Of a stretch of DNA of 64,000 nt, positions 1 to 9,099 are shown piece after piece (the first letter of the stretch is position 1; every line of letters starts with the position of its first letter). Made by a program: the position numbers and the translations under genes. The DNA comes from Mixophyes australis (Eukaryota; Chordata; Amphibia; Anura; Limnodynastidae). Location: assembly GCA_036250195.1 (NCBI GenBank), contig JAVHZZ010000002.1, forward strand, positions 66,366,705 to 66,430,704, written 5' to 3'. The notes below the pieces were generated by a model. The model was given only the letters and a program-made list of their open reading frames with translations, had not been told where the DNA came from and did no database searches.

Positions 1-339
1 ATTAGGCCACCAGAAGCGTCGGCAAAGCAGCGATGTTGTCTTCTTTATTCCAGCATGGCCGGCAATGCGGGATGAATGAGCCCACTGCAGGGTCTTGAGC
101 CGGAGATGGGGTTCCACGAATGACCGGCCTGGAGGAGGAGAGGACGTTTTGGTCCTAGTGAGGGCTACGATATTAGAAGGATCAATAATATGCTGAGGAA
201 CCAACGGTCTTAAACGATCAGAATCGTCAAATGAGCGAGATAATGCATCAGCACGTCCGTTCTTGGCTCCCGGGCAGAATGTGAGCTTCATGTTAAATCG
301 AGCGAAGAAGGATGCCCAGCGGGCTTGCCGAGGATTAAG
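1..339 (-). pseudogene. pol: Gypsy pol continuation (RNase H end, integrase zinc-binding start) after one stop
   Basis: The pol frame continues without another stop from the TGA at 342-340 to base 1. It encodes the end of RNase H (NPRQARW, then a GAKNGRADALSR block at the RNase H/connection boundary) and the beginning of the integrase H2C2 zinc-binding module (GHAGIKKT). Integrase core and C-terminal parts lie outside the window. I call it pseudogene only because of the single upstream stop; read-through or a sequencing or assembly error at that one base would make it part of a working pol. Confidence 0.85.
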
Positions 340-2178
340 TCAACGAGCCTCTTGAATGAACACTAGGTTCCGATGGTCGGTAAACACAGTGACAGGAAAT
401 ATAGCCCCCTCCAACAGATGTCGCCATTCCTCCAGAGCCGCCTTGATGGCCAGTAACTCCTTGTCCCCTATTCCATAATTACATTCACTTGGAAGAAATC
501 GTCTGGAGAAAAACCCACACGGGTTGTGTGAGCCAGCCGGAGACTCTTGAAAAAGCACCGCCCCATTGCCTACAGAGGATGCATCTACCTCTAAGAAGAA
601 AGGTCGTTCTTGATCTGGCTGGGACAGAACTGGGGCTGAAGAAAATGCTTTTTTTAACATTATGAAGGCAGACATGGCTTCCGAGGACCAAACCCTGGGG
701 TTGGCAGTCTTCCTGGTTAAAGCTGTAATGGGGGCTATAATGGTGGAGAATCCCTGAATAAATTGGCGATAATAGTTTGCAAAGCCGATGAACCTTTGAA
801 TAGCTTTAAGGCCTTGTGGCTGAGGCCAGTCCAGAATAGCTGACACCTTGGTGGGATCCATACAAAGACCTTGACCCGACACAATGAAACCAAGAAAAGG
901 TACCTGGCTAATCTCAAACAAACATTTCTCCAGCTTGCAGTAGAGGTGATGTTTCCGGAGTCTACGTAAGACCTCCTTTACTTGTTCCCGATGAGTCTTC
1001 AGATCTTTAGAAAATATTAATATATCGTCTAAATACACTACCACAGAAGTGTACAACAGGTCATGAAAGATATCGTTAACAAAGGTTTGGAAGATGGCTG
1101 GGGCGTTGCAGAGGCCGAAGGGCATCACCAGGTACTCGAAATGTCCATCTCTGGTGTTAAAGGCCGTTTTCCATTCGTCTCCTTCTTTGATGCGAATCAA
1201 ATTATAGGCCCCACGGAGATCTAGTTTGGAAAAGATTTGAGATCCACTGAGTTTGTCAAAGAGGTCGGAGATGAGAGGTAGTGGATATCGATTCTTGACA
1301 GTGATGCGGTTGAGAGGACGATAATCAATACAAGGCCGAAGAGACCCATCCTTCTTCTTAACAAAAAAAAACCCTGCACCCGCTGGGGAAGTGGATTTGC
1401 GGATAAATCCCCGTTTCAGGTTTTCTGAAATATATTGAGACATGGCTGACGTCTCTGGACGAGATAAAGGGTAGGTCCTCCCTTTGGGGATGGGTTGGTC
1501 AGGAGATAAAACAATAGCGCAATCCCAGGGACGATGAGGAGGCAAGATCTCCGCTTCCACTTTACTGAATACATCTTGGAATTCTATATAGGCCTCAGGA
1601 AGGTGGGTTAGCTCGGAATGAGCCATTACTTGACATTTTGGAGGCAAGACTCTAGACAGACATTCAAAGCGACATCCTGAACCCCACGACATAACTTGAG
1701 CGTGGTCCCAATCCATCTGAGGAGAATGTTTTCTCAGCCACGGTAGCCCCAAGATGAGGGGATTAATGGACCTCGGCAACACCAAAAGTTGGATCATTTC
1801 GCTATGAAGTACTCCTACCCTCAACCGAACAGGAGAAGTCACGGAGGAGATGGAGCCGTGAGTAACACGACTTCCGTCGACTGCCGTCAGAGATAACAGT
1901 TGGGGCAATGGGTTTAGAGGTATTTGGAGCTGCGAAGCTAGATCTGCCGAAATGAAGTTCCCGGAGGAGCCGGAGTCCACAAAGGCCGTGGTGGAAAAGG
2001 TACCCTTGGGGGTGCTCAGGATGACAGCCATCTGAAATTCTGGGGAATTTTCTTTAGAATAGGGAGCAACTGTGGATTCTCCTAAAACGGCCTCCCCGCC
2101 ACCGTTTAGGAGGAAGAGTTTCCCGGTTTCTTGGGACAGACTCTTAGCAGGTGTCCCGGATCTCCACAATACAGACAC
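340..2178 (-). CDS. pol: Gypsy pol: protease, reverse transcriptase, RNase H
   Basis: The open frame is 612 codons. The aspartic protease active site DSG is at residues 68-70, followed by a hydrophobic LILGLPWL at 141-148 typical of retropepsins. Reverse transcriptase has LDLRGAYN near 319 and the catalytic YLDD at 382-385. RNase H has its acidic residues at D532, E574 and D601 (TDHRNL). The first ~18 residues overlap gag in another frame, so the formal start Met is probably not used; translation is expected to enter by a -1 shift at 2118-2124. The frame ends at a TGA (342-340) two residues after the RNase H 'FIQEAR', where related proteins continue with Arg; a CGA to TGA change explains it. 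The same frame stays open beyond it to the window edge. Confidence 0.95.
   Translation of the reverse strand: MSVLWRSGTPAKSLSQETGKLFLLNGGGEAVLGESTVAPYSKENSPEFQMAVILSTPKGTFSTTAFVDSGSSGNFISADLASQLQIPLNPLPQLLSLTAVDGSRVTHGSISSVTSPVRLRVGVLHSEMIQLLVLPRSINPLILGLPWLRKHSPQMDWDHAQVMSWGSGCRFECLSRVLPPKCQVMAHSELTHLPEAYIEFQDVFSKVEAEILPPHRPWDCAIVLSPDQPIPKGRTYPLSRPETSAMSQYISENLKRGFIRKSTSPAGAGFFFVKKKDGSLRPCIDYRPLNRITVKNRYPLPLISDLFDKLSGSQIFSKLDLRGAYNLIRIKEGDEWKTAFNTRDGHFEYLVMPFGLCNAPAIFQTFVNDIFHDLLYTSVVVYLDDILIFSKDLKTHREQVKEVLRRLRKHHLYCKLEKCLFEISQVPFLGFIVSGQGLCMDPTKVSAILDWPQPQGLKAIQRFIGFANYYRQFIQGFSTIIAPITALTRKTANPRVWSSEAMSAFIMLKKAFSSAPVLSQPDQERPFFLEVDASSVGNGAVLFQESPAGSHNPCGFFSRRFLPSECNYGIGDKELLAIKAALEEWRHLLEGAIFPVTVFTDHRNLVFIQEAR
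2079..2124 (-). promoter_or_regulatory. -1 ribosomal frameshift signal (GGGAAAC plus hairpin)
   Basis: The minus strand has the heptamer GGGAAAC at 2124-2118, placed in gag register as G GGA AAC, the X XXY YYZ rule. After a 5-nt spacer (2117-2113) comes an 11-bp stem: arm one 2112-2102, loop 2101-2091, arm two 2090-2079 with one bulged T. The gag stop codon is inside arm one. Slipping back one base enters exactly the pol frame (GKLFLLNGGG). GGGAAAC is the site used by PEG10 and by some retroviruses and luteoviruses. Confidence 0.9.
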
Positions 2179-3050
2179 AGGCGTTGTTTGAAGCGTCTCT
2201 CCCTCTCTTCAAGGGATAATTTAGAGCGTCCTACTTGCATTGGTTCGTCCACTGGCAGGATGGGATTTTGGAACTGGGGTGCTAGCCGTGGTATGAACCG
2301 TTTGCCAGGAGAGCGTTCCTGCGTGCGCTCTTGGTAGCGCAAATCCACCTTGATGCACATGGAAATGAAAGAGTCTAACTCCGCCGGGAGTTCTCTGGAA
2401 ATTAGCTCATCCTTAATCCGGTCCACCAGACCTTGCCAAAAGGTTGCCACCAGTGCTTCGTTATTCCATTTTAACTCGGAAGCCAGGGTTCGAAATTGAA
2501 CTGCGTATTGCCCCACGGACAGGTCACCTTGGCGGAGGTTTAACAAGCTGGTAGCTGCAGAAGCAACTCTACCGGGATCATCGAAGACTTTCCTGAAAGC
2601 TTCAATGAAAGAGTTGGAGTTATTAAGAAGTGGACCTCCTTGTTCCCATAAAGGTGAGGCCCAGGCAAGGGCTTGACCACTGAGGAGGGAGATGAGAAAG
2701 GCTACTTTGGTGCGTTCTAAAGAAAAGGCCCCTGGGTTGCACTCAAATTGAATGGCACATTGGTTCAGAAAGCCCCTGCACTTCTTGGGATCACCGTCAA
2801 ACTTTTCGGGTGTCGGGATGCGTACACCGGAGGCCGCTGTAGAGACCGTAACCACACTGGATGCTGTGGATGCCGCAGAGGTTATGGCTGGTGTAGCGGG
2901 TACAGCATTCTGAAATGTATCGAAGCGGGTAGCAATCCCTTGGACACATTGTAGAAGATGCGCTTGGGCTGCTTCTTGTTGCTCCACTTGTTGAGCCAAA
3001 TGCAGGAGTAGGTCACGAGCAGACGGTTCACCAGACCCTTCCGTTGTCAT
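2106..3050 (-). CDS. gag: Gypsy gag (capsid-nucleocapsid)
   Basis: This is an intact 314-residue frame starting at the first ATG after the LTR and PBS, 13 bases past the LTR. Residues 10-50 are a Gln-rich, coiled-coil-like stretch. Residues ~76-240 fit the retrotransposon gag capsid fold (IPTPEKFDGDP followed by the SVGQYAVQFRTLA and WNNEAL region). One CCHC zinc knuckle, C292-X2-C295-X4-H300-X4-C305, lies just before the C-terminus. This size and order resemble the gag of sushi-type elements and PEG10. Gag ends at TAA 2108-2106, inside the 5' arm of a hairpin that follows a slippery heptamer. The product should form the virus-like particle and bind element RNA. Confidence 0.93.
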   Translation of the reverse strand: MTTEGSGEPSARDLLLHLAQQVEQQEAAQAHLLQCVQGIATRFDTFQNAVPATPAITSAASTASSVVTVSTAASGVRIPTPEKFDGDPKKCRGFLNQCAIQFECNPGAFSLERTKVAFLISLLSGQALAWASPLWEQGGPLLNNSNSFIEAFRKVFDDPGRVASAATSLLNLRQGDLSVGQYAVQFRTLASELKWNNEALVATFWQGLVDRIKDELISRELPAELDSFISMCIKVDLRYQERTQERSPGKRFIPRLAPQFQNPILPVDEPMQVGRSKLSLEERERRFKQRLCLYCGDPGHLLRVCPKKPGNSSS

Positions 3051-3051
3051 G

Positions 3052-3061
3052 GCCAGAGTAT
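3052..3061 (-). promoter_or_regulatory. Self-priming primer-binding site
   Basis: The ten bases after the LTR (offset by two) read ATACTCTGGC on the minus strand. Their exact complement, GCCAGAGTAT, occurs inside the LTR at plus positions 3480-3489, about 30 nt downstream of the TATTTAAA box, where the RNA 5' end is expected. I see no match to a common tRNA 3' end here. This is the self-priming arrangement described for Tf1 and proposed for sushi elements. Confidence 0.8.
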
Positions 3062-3063
3062 AC

Positions 3064-3723
3064 TGTCACGACTGGTAGTGAGTGTATGACTGGTAGTGGG
3101 TACCTGCTGTTGTTGGCGCAACTCAGAGGAAGGCGCGGAGTCTAACGTGCCCCTGGTATTCACCAGGAACCCCCGCAAGGAAGTATGGACTCCGCTGCAG
3201 GGACACGCAGGTCGCGGTCCTCCCTAGAGTCCACAGCGAGATACAAGGGGGTGTCAGACAGGCCGGTTCAGCAACGTTCAGGTAGAGGAGGTACAAAGGG
3301 AAATCCAGAAGAATGGTGAGGCAAGCCGGGTCGGTAACTTTCAGGGAGCGCAGTACAAAGGCAGAATCCAAATAGGGGTGGTCAAACGGTCCGGGTCAAA
3401 AGGGTCACAAGCAGCACGAGGAATGTCAGGAACAAATGCAGCAACTGGTACACACAAACGCTGGAGACAGGAAGACTTGATACTCTGGCACTGATAGAGG
3501 GCAGGAAGAGGTTTAAATAATGTGGTGACCCAATCAGCATCAGCGCTGCAGCGCTGTCATACCTGCCGCCGGGAATCCTACATAGCGTCCCGTTGCCTAG
3601 CAACGGGGCGCGTCATACAGCGAGGGGTAGATGACAGGGGAGATCCGGAAGTGATGCGTCTGGTTGCCTAGCAACCAGACGCGCTGTCAGGCAGTCAGGG
3701 GGCCGTGCGGACGGCGCCTGACA
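3064..3723 (-). repeat. 5' LTR of the Gypsy element
   Basis: The 660-bp LTR begins TGTCAGGCGCC on the minus strand and ends CGTGACA, giving TGTCA/TGACA ends. A TATTTAAA box is at plus 3512-3519. Predicted transcription start is near 3489. The U3 part carries two palindromic X-box motifs and an ETS-like CCGGAAGT (plus 3645-3652). The matching 3' LTR is outside the window, so identity between LTRs and the target duplication cannot be checked here. Confidence 0.88.
3592..3675 (-). promoter_or_regulatory. Two X-box (RFX-type) palindromes in Gypsy U3
   Basis: GTTGCCTAGCAAC occurs at 3592-3604 and again at 3663-3675. Both fit the RFX-family X-box form GTNRCC-(spacer)-RGYAAC with a 1-nt spacer. CCGGAAGT, an ETS-type core, lies between them at 3645-3652. 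They are upstream of the TATA-like box, where enhancer elements belong. Binding is inferred from motif only. Confidence 0.6.
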
Positions 3724-3735
3724 CCTGTGAAGAGA

Positions 3736-4211
3736 GTGCAGACACTGTTAGCTTGAGTCAAGTTATTCCCCTAATTAGACTTTTTGAAAAGCAGTAAGAG
3801 AAATTAAAGGAGTAAATGAAACAAAGCAATTCCGCTAATTATGTTGGATTTGTAGATTAAGTACTTTATTCGCTTCGCCAGGATCCAAGAGTTATAAACA
3901 TCTTGAAATCGGATCATTACATTGTGCCAACTGTGCTTGATCCGAGGTTTAAGAGCTATGTCTTCTCTTTCTTTCCAACCGACCCAGATCTCAAGAGATG
4001 CAATGAGCTCCTGGTCAGCAAGCTGACAGCTCAAGTGGTATGTAACACAATGACGTCTCCTCCTTCAGTTTCTCTAGAAATTGCTGCTAGGAAAAAACTT
4101 AGCTTTCCCAAGACACCCATTTGTGATGCAGATGAGTCTGCACAAGATTTTGACATTTGGTCTGATCTAAAGGAATTGCCCAAAAATCGTGAAAGCTCTT
4201 CCGTAAAATGA
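3736..4211 (+). pseudogene. hAT transposase fragment (ZBED-like)
   Basis: The clearest part is the 102-codon open stretch from 3903, with VPTVLDPRFKSYVF near its start; the LDPRFK motif is characteristic of hAT transposases and ZBED proteins in the region before the C-terminal dimerisation domain. Upstream, the same frame gives 'LSQVIPLIRL' (about 3755-3785), also typical, but with stops around 3800-3860. The C-terminal hAT dimerisation motif is not recognisable. It is a decayed, truncated gene interrupted on its left by the Gypsy LTR. Confidence 0.7.
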
Positions 4212-4803
4212 ACTACAAATTCCATGAGAAATGCCATTATCAGCAATTCCAGCAAAGTATACAGACTTCTGTCATGGTGGATTCCATCGGGTATGAAATA
4301 GTATTGTTTGAGGATGATGTACACACTGATGAGAGTGAATATGATGACAGTGTAGATTGCAGGTGCTGAGATCTAGCTGAGAGAAGGGAGCTAGCTGATG
4401 CTGGTATGCTTGGAAATATTTGGGCAGAATGGCATGTTGGCAATTTTATGTTTTTCTTCAGTAAACTTTCACCTTTATTAGAGAGGTGTTATTTTCTTTA
4501 AAGAGGTACAAGCTTTTTATTTGCATTTTTGTTTCCCTGACATAAAACCTCTATGCACTTGAACATAGGCTTCAGCACATGAGGTAGTGAGGTAGAGGGA
4601 TTAGTATCATCATGACTGAGATTGGAGAGTGACAAGAACAATGTGACTGAAGACTGGAGAGTGACAAGGACAGTGACTGGAGACTTTTAATGCCAGCCCT
4701 ATCATTTGAATTTCTGTTTCAGCACTAATCACTGCCACCTCTCCTATTTCTGGGTGGTTATGGAACAGTACAATGTAACTGCATATTTTGAAGAACACTG
4801 AAC

Positions 4804-5080
4804 ACCCTATTATTTCTATTCAGCAATGACAATTAGCAATTGAGCTGTCCTGTTGTTGTGTGAGCTATATAACACTGTACAATGTGACTGCAGATTAGAC
4901 CAAGACTGCCAGCCCTATTATTTCTATTCAGCAATGACAATTAGCAATGGAGCTGTCCTGGTGGTGTGTTAGCTAGATAACACCGTATAATGTGACTGCA
5001 GATTTAGATCAAGACTGCCAGCCCTATTATTTCTATTTCAGCAATGACAACTAGCAATGGAGCAATGGAGCTCTCCTGAA
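4804..5080. repeat. ~109-bp tandem repeat, 2.5 copies
   Basis: Units starting near 4804, 4911 and 5020 share 'CCCTATTATTTCTATT' followed by 'CAGCAATGACAATTAGCAAT' and 'GTGACTGCAGATT'. It lies in the subterminal part of the hAT relic, a place where such elements often carry short tandem arrays. Confidence 0.75.
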
Positions 5081-5362
5081 TGTCACTGGAGGCATTGAAG
5101 AACACTGCTACCCCTCCTATTTCTTTTCTAGCTATGACGCTGCCCAACTGCACTAGAGATTGCCAAGAACCGTGCTACCCTTTCTGTGTCCCTCTGTGAA
5201 ATTGCGCTGGATCGCCGTGGAGGGCGGTACTTATAGAATCCAAAACTTGCGAGATTTGACGATGTAACAATAAAATTTTGCCTCGTTTTCAATAACAAGG
5301 ACGCGCGAAAGTACCAAGCCGGGTGTGTTCGGTTCTCGGGGAACCAAGCCTGAGCATCTCTA

Positions 5363-5788
5363 GTATTGATATATTGTGATAAGCTCTGCCCCCTACTGGT
5401 CCATATAATACACTCCTAGGAGAGGAGGTTCCAAGCTACTGTTAAATGTCCAAGTGACAGAAGTAAACAAATATAAAAGTAAACCACACACATAGTGTTA
5501 TCAGGCTCCATTTTAACCTACTGTGGGAAGGCTACTCTATCAAACACACCTCTATATAAAATAAGCAAAGCATTTTATAATTAATGTTTTTAATGTAAAA
5601 AAAATAAGGTTATATCAATTACTTTTGATTAACTATTGCACTTCAATATACAATATGCAATAAGTTTGACATGCCAAACCTATAAAAAGTGTTTTATAAA
5701 TTATGTTGGATAAGATATCATTCCACTGTAATCGATAAACATCATGGTATAATGTTATCCTACATCTGTTTTATATACAAACAATGCT
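5363..5788. other. Unassigned AT-rich flank
   Basis: This short stretch lies between the hAT terminus and the ERV 5' LTR. I see no coding potential or repeat structure. Its last four bases (TGCT, 5785-5788) are the left copy of the ERV target duplication. Confidence 0.5.
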
Positions 5789-6265
5789 TGTGAGAGCATT
5801 TCTAGGTTTTCAATGATGATGGTAATAATGATATGTGAAGGAGTTAAATATCTTGGTATTTGCCTTAAAAATACATTCAGTGTAATCACCAGCTCCAGCC
5901 TTGAACTATCTCAAAGACCCCGGATGGAGGCCTAGGACATGGGATAATGGATGATGAGGACATTGGGAGTACTGGCTCTAGTGAAAGTTGATAAGAACCT
6001 ATAAAAGTGACATGAAGAGAACTAACTAGCTTTGTCAGAAGATTTATATTTACTCAGGAAAATATCAATCATGTGTTTCTGCTCTATAACCAGATCAAAA
6101 GCTTTTTCATGTATAAATGTATGCCAGAAATAAACGAGCACAGTTCAGTATACATCTTGACATTGGCATGTCTGTGTCTTGATTACTGATCTCCTGGTTA
6201 ACCAGCATCTTATCTCACTAATATCTGAAGGGACTTGATAAAAGAGAGGCAAAATTACCCTAACA
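5789..6265 (+). repeat. ERV 5' LTR
   Basis: It begins TGTGAGAGC and ends CCCTAACA. TATAAAAG is at 6000-6007 and the AATAAA polyadenylation signal at 6129-6134, placing R between them. By eye I count six substitutions and no length change against the 3' LTR. Confidence 0.95.
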
Positions 6266-6270
6266 TTACG

Positions 6271-6292
6271 TGGGGGCTCGAATAGCCGGGAT
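6271..6292 (+). promoter_or_regulatory. Probable primer-binding site, tRNA-Pro-like but altered
   Basis: Five bases after the LTR the sequence TGGGGGCTCG matches the first ten bases of the tRNA-Pro PBS used by murine leukaemia-type viruses. It is then followed by AATAG and CCGGGAT, where the standard site has T and CCGGGAT, so the match resumes after a four-base excess. Confidence 0.6.
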
Positions 6293-6360
6293 CTCGGACA
6301 ACCTATACAGATGACAAATAACGCTTGCAGCACCAGCTAGAATCACGGACAGCTCAAACC

Positions 6361-6372
6361 AGTACGGTGAGT
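6361..6372 (+). promoter_or_regulatory. Possible retroviral major splice donor
   Basis: AGTACG|GTGAGT at 6361-6372 is a good splice-donor match in the leader about 75 bases after the PBS, where a retroviral donor is expected. This is position plus motif only. Confidence 0.4.
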
Positions 6373-7455
6373 AAATTCAGCTGTGATTTTTTTCCACTGA
6401 TTTACTCTCTGTCCAGAATTCTTGTTGTGTGTCTAAAAGCTGTTCATCTGTATATGGTAAGAGAGATTTCCTGAACCCAGATATCTGTTTGAGAGCATAA
6501 AAAGCGCTAACTATATGGTTGAATTTAATATATGTCAAAAGTACTCACGATTGTAGTTTAATAATTCATTTGGTTATTGTTCAGACTGTTCATGTGCTGT
6601 TATACTTAGAAAGCATTCTGATGATACTGTTCTACACTGGAAACTGTAATTGATAGAACTGTTTTTGAATGTGTTGTGGATGCAAAGCAATATTATTGTA
6701 TGCTAAATGTGCATTTAAATAAGGATATATATTGCAGCAAAATATAAGGTATTTTTTGGTCTCAAGTGTTACTATATTGGCAAGTTAATCACATACCCTT
6801 TGAAGGGAAGCCTATCTGTCTGTACAGTATAAAGAAATTACCACCTGGGTTACGTAATGAAATTGTAAAAGGATATTCTGGTGATTATGAAATAAGAAAG
6901 CAAAAATTGTTACTGCTGCAACAGAGATTTGCACAATTCTTATTATTGTTGTTTGTTTTTGATTATATTTCTTTGTATAGTATGCAAATATTTTTCAGCC
7001 AGAATAGAAGGAATTAAGAGGTTTTTGAACGGTGGTATTGAGGTATAATTCTCTGTAAAATACAGATAACTGCTATAAGAGTGCATGCGGTAAAGCAACC
7101 CAACAGTACAGTATATTCAGAAATTGATCAATTCTGAATATTAGGGTGCACAGGGCTAGCAGGGTTGTTGGGTTATAAAACCCAACAAAGGTACAGGAAT
7201 ACAGAGAAGTAAAGAAATTTCTAAAAAAAAAAAATAATCGACAACAAATATTTGACAGAGCAGGTTTCCCATTAGAGGGCACACTAGATCCAGAAAAGTG
7301 AAAAAGGTTTCAAAACACCAATAAAGCATGGATAAGCAGAAAAGGACATGCAGATGTGGTTAACATGTGGCATACAGTATCATTAGAGATGAGAAGAAAA
7401 AAAAAGAAAAGAAGAGAGAATGCACACATAGGTACATGAGGTAGGTGTATGAGAC
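6373..7455 (+). other. ERV leader and unresolved 5' gag
   Basis: This should hold the packaging leader and matrix region. An 83-codon open stretch at 6766-7017 contains KGYSGDYEIRKQKLLLLQQR, but I cannot match it securely to matrix. The rest is broken by stops. Confidence 0.4.
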
Positions 7456-8640
7456 ATGCCACCGCCTTATGTGGACCCTACAGCTCCACCGCAGAAACCA
7501 GACAATAGACCAGATACACCACCAGTACCTCAACAGGCAGGTCACATAGTACAGTTAGCAGCACAAAAGGGGCATTCGCAATTAGAAACTCATTCAGTGA
7601 CCCCAGTGGACGCAGGTAACACTCCATCAATCACGTTTCAAACCCCAAGTCGAATCCATTCTCATTCTGCTAATAATGAAATAAATGATTATCCTGAGAG
7701 ACAGTGTTTGCAATGTGGAATCTAATGCACCTCCTTGTACAGATAATTCTTACAGGAAAATGTTTACAAGATACCAATGATGGTAAGCCGGTTGAAGGAT
7801 CACAATATCAGTCCATTAAAGAGAAACAACAAATCAGAGGGTGAGAAGGAGAATAACATTGGAAAAGCAGGTATTGCATTCTCACACTAATATGTATCCA
7901 GTCAGAATACAAAGGGTGCCTACTCCAAACTTTGATGCCAATACTGCCGAAGGTGCTAATAATAGGAGTGATGACTCAAATAATTAACAGCAGGGGTTAA
8001 CAGCAAGCGCATCAGAAGGTGACAGGGGGGCTATTACTCATCCTGCACCCCCTGTAGAAGAAAGAAATACGTATAACAGTAGTCTTGAATTTCTAGCCAG
8101 AGTACAATGGTGGTATCATAAACAAAAATTAAAAGCACCAGACATAACACAGAGAAATGATTCAGTAAGGATGTATTTGGATAAATTAACGACCAGACAA
8201 AATGATGATGGTTTTTCTACAGAAACCCCAGATGGTCAAAGAATGTTGAAAACAAAGTTTTTGAATGGTTTAAAGAATGAGGTAAGAAGCCAACTCTTTA
8301 CAGTCAGACCTGAGGCATTGTCTATGAAATTGTAATCTTTGCTACAGGTACTTGGAGGACTGGAGGACCAGGAAGCAGAAAAAAAAAAGGAAAAGAATGC
8401 CCAAAAGACTCCTCAGGTAACTGTAAACCTGGTACAGGGAAAAGGAACATGGCAAGTAAGGCAGCAGCCAAAAGGAACAGAAACAGTAAGTGCAAGACAA
8501 AGGAATCAAGGTGAGGACATGACTGGCAGATGTTTTTGATGTAAATTACCAGGTCACATGAAGAAGGACTGCAGGAAATGCAAGAAATGGCAGCAGCAGC
8601 AAAGAGATGAAGATATGGCTCCCTGTTGTCAACACCTTGT
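7456..8640 (+). pseudogene. gag: ERV gag relic
   Basis: The segment from 7456 opens with MPPPYVDP, a PPPY late-domain motif as in the p12 region of gammaretroviral Gag, and is Pro/Gln-rich. Around 8150-8330 there is capsid C-terminal-like sequence ('SVRMYLDKL', 'FLNGLKNEVRSQL'), then a charged linker rich in Glu, Lys and Gln. A nucleocapsid CCHC box spans 8531-8572 (C-X2-C-X4-H-X4-C) but has a TGA in place of its second spacer residue. Several other stops and frame changes break the gene, so no Gag precursor could be made. Confidence 0.8.
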
Positions 8641-8960
8641 CCAGTTCTTGTAAACACCTCTGAAAAAGGTAAGCTGCCTGGAACTACTGTCCAAATTATA
8701 CTGCCCACTGGTCAATAATTGGACTGCCTAATTGACACGGGAGCAAGCCAAACAGTATTGAGACACAATCAAGTACCACAAGAATAAGTGACCTCAGATT
8801 ATGTAACAGCATCAGGATTCACAGGACAGCCTATACACCTTAGGAAAAGTAAAAAAAGTGAAGATACAAGTAAACAAAGACTGTACTCCTGTCCCTATAG
8901 AGTTTCTCACTTCAAACACTTGTCCTGTAAATCTACTGGGTGCTGACATATTAGTTAATG
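8641..8960 (+). pseudogene. pro: ERV protease relic
   Basis: The active-site motif LIDTGAS is at 8728-8748, with DTGA at 8734-8745. It is followed by 'QTVL' and, near 8890-8960, a 'PVNLLGADIL'-like end, as in retroviral proteases. A TAA three codons before the active-site block and further breaks make it non-functional. Confidence 0.75.
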
Positions 8961-9099
8961 AGAGCATGCATTAAATACACCCCAGAAGGGATGAAATGCA
9001 CCAGTCAACTTCCAGACAACATATCTAATCAGGTAGAAGCAGCAGTACAGGTGTTTTTGACACAACCAAGTGAAAACACATCTCAAGATGAGGCACCAC

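Larger units (their letters stand above)
1..3723 (-). mobile_element. Ty3/Gypsy LTR retrotransposon, Tf1/sushi-like, 5' half
   Basis: Read on the minus strand the order is 5' LTR (3723-3064), short leader with PBS, gag (3050-2106), then pol (protease, reverse transcriptase, RNase H, start of integrase) running off the left window edge. The 3' LTR and most of integrase lie outside. The YLDD reverse transcriptase, a gag with one CCHC knuckle, a -1 gag-pol overlap and a PBS complementary to the element's own predicted RNA 5' end are the combination known from Tf1/sushi-type vertebrate elements, the group that gave rise to PEG10. The frames are open for about 3 kb with one stop seen, so this is a young copy compared with most elements in the window. 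It interrupts a hAT transposase relic that resumes at 3724. Confidence 0.93.
3724..5362 (+). mobile_element. hAT DNA transposon relic (right part)
   Basis: This region holds a broken hAT transposase piece (about 3736-4211), a ~109-bp subterminal tandem repeat (4804-5080), and a terminal sequence at 5327-5362 whose reverse complement starts TAGAGATGCTCAGGC and goes on GGTTCCCCGAGAACCGAAC. The same GGTTCCCCGAGAACCGAAC block sits at the left end of the hAT element at 39935. The left half was separated by the Gypsy insertion and lies beyond the window. Bases 5363-5370 would be one target duplication copy, but its partner is not visible. Confidence 0.7.
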
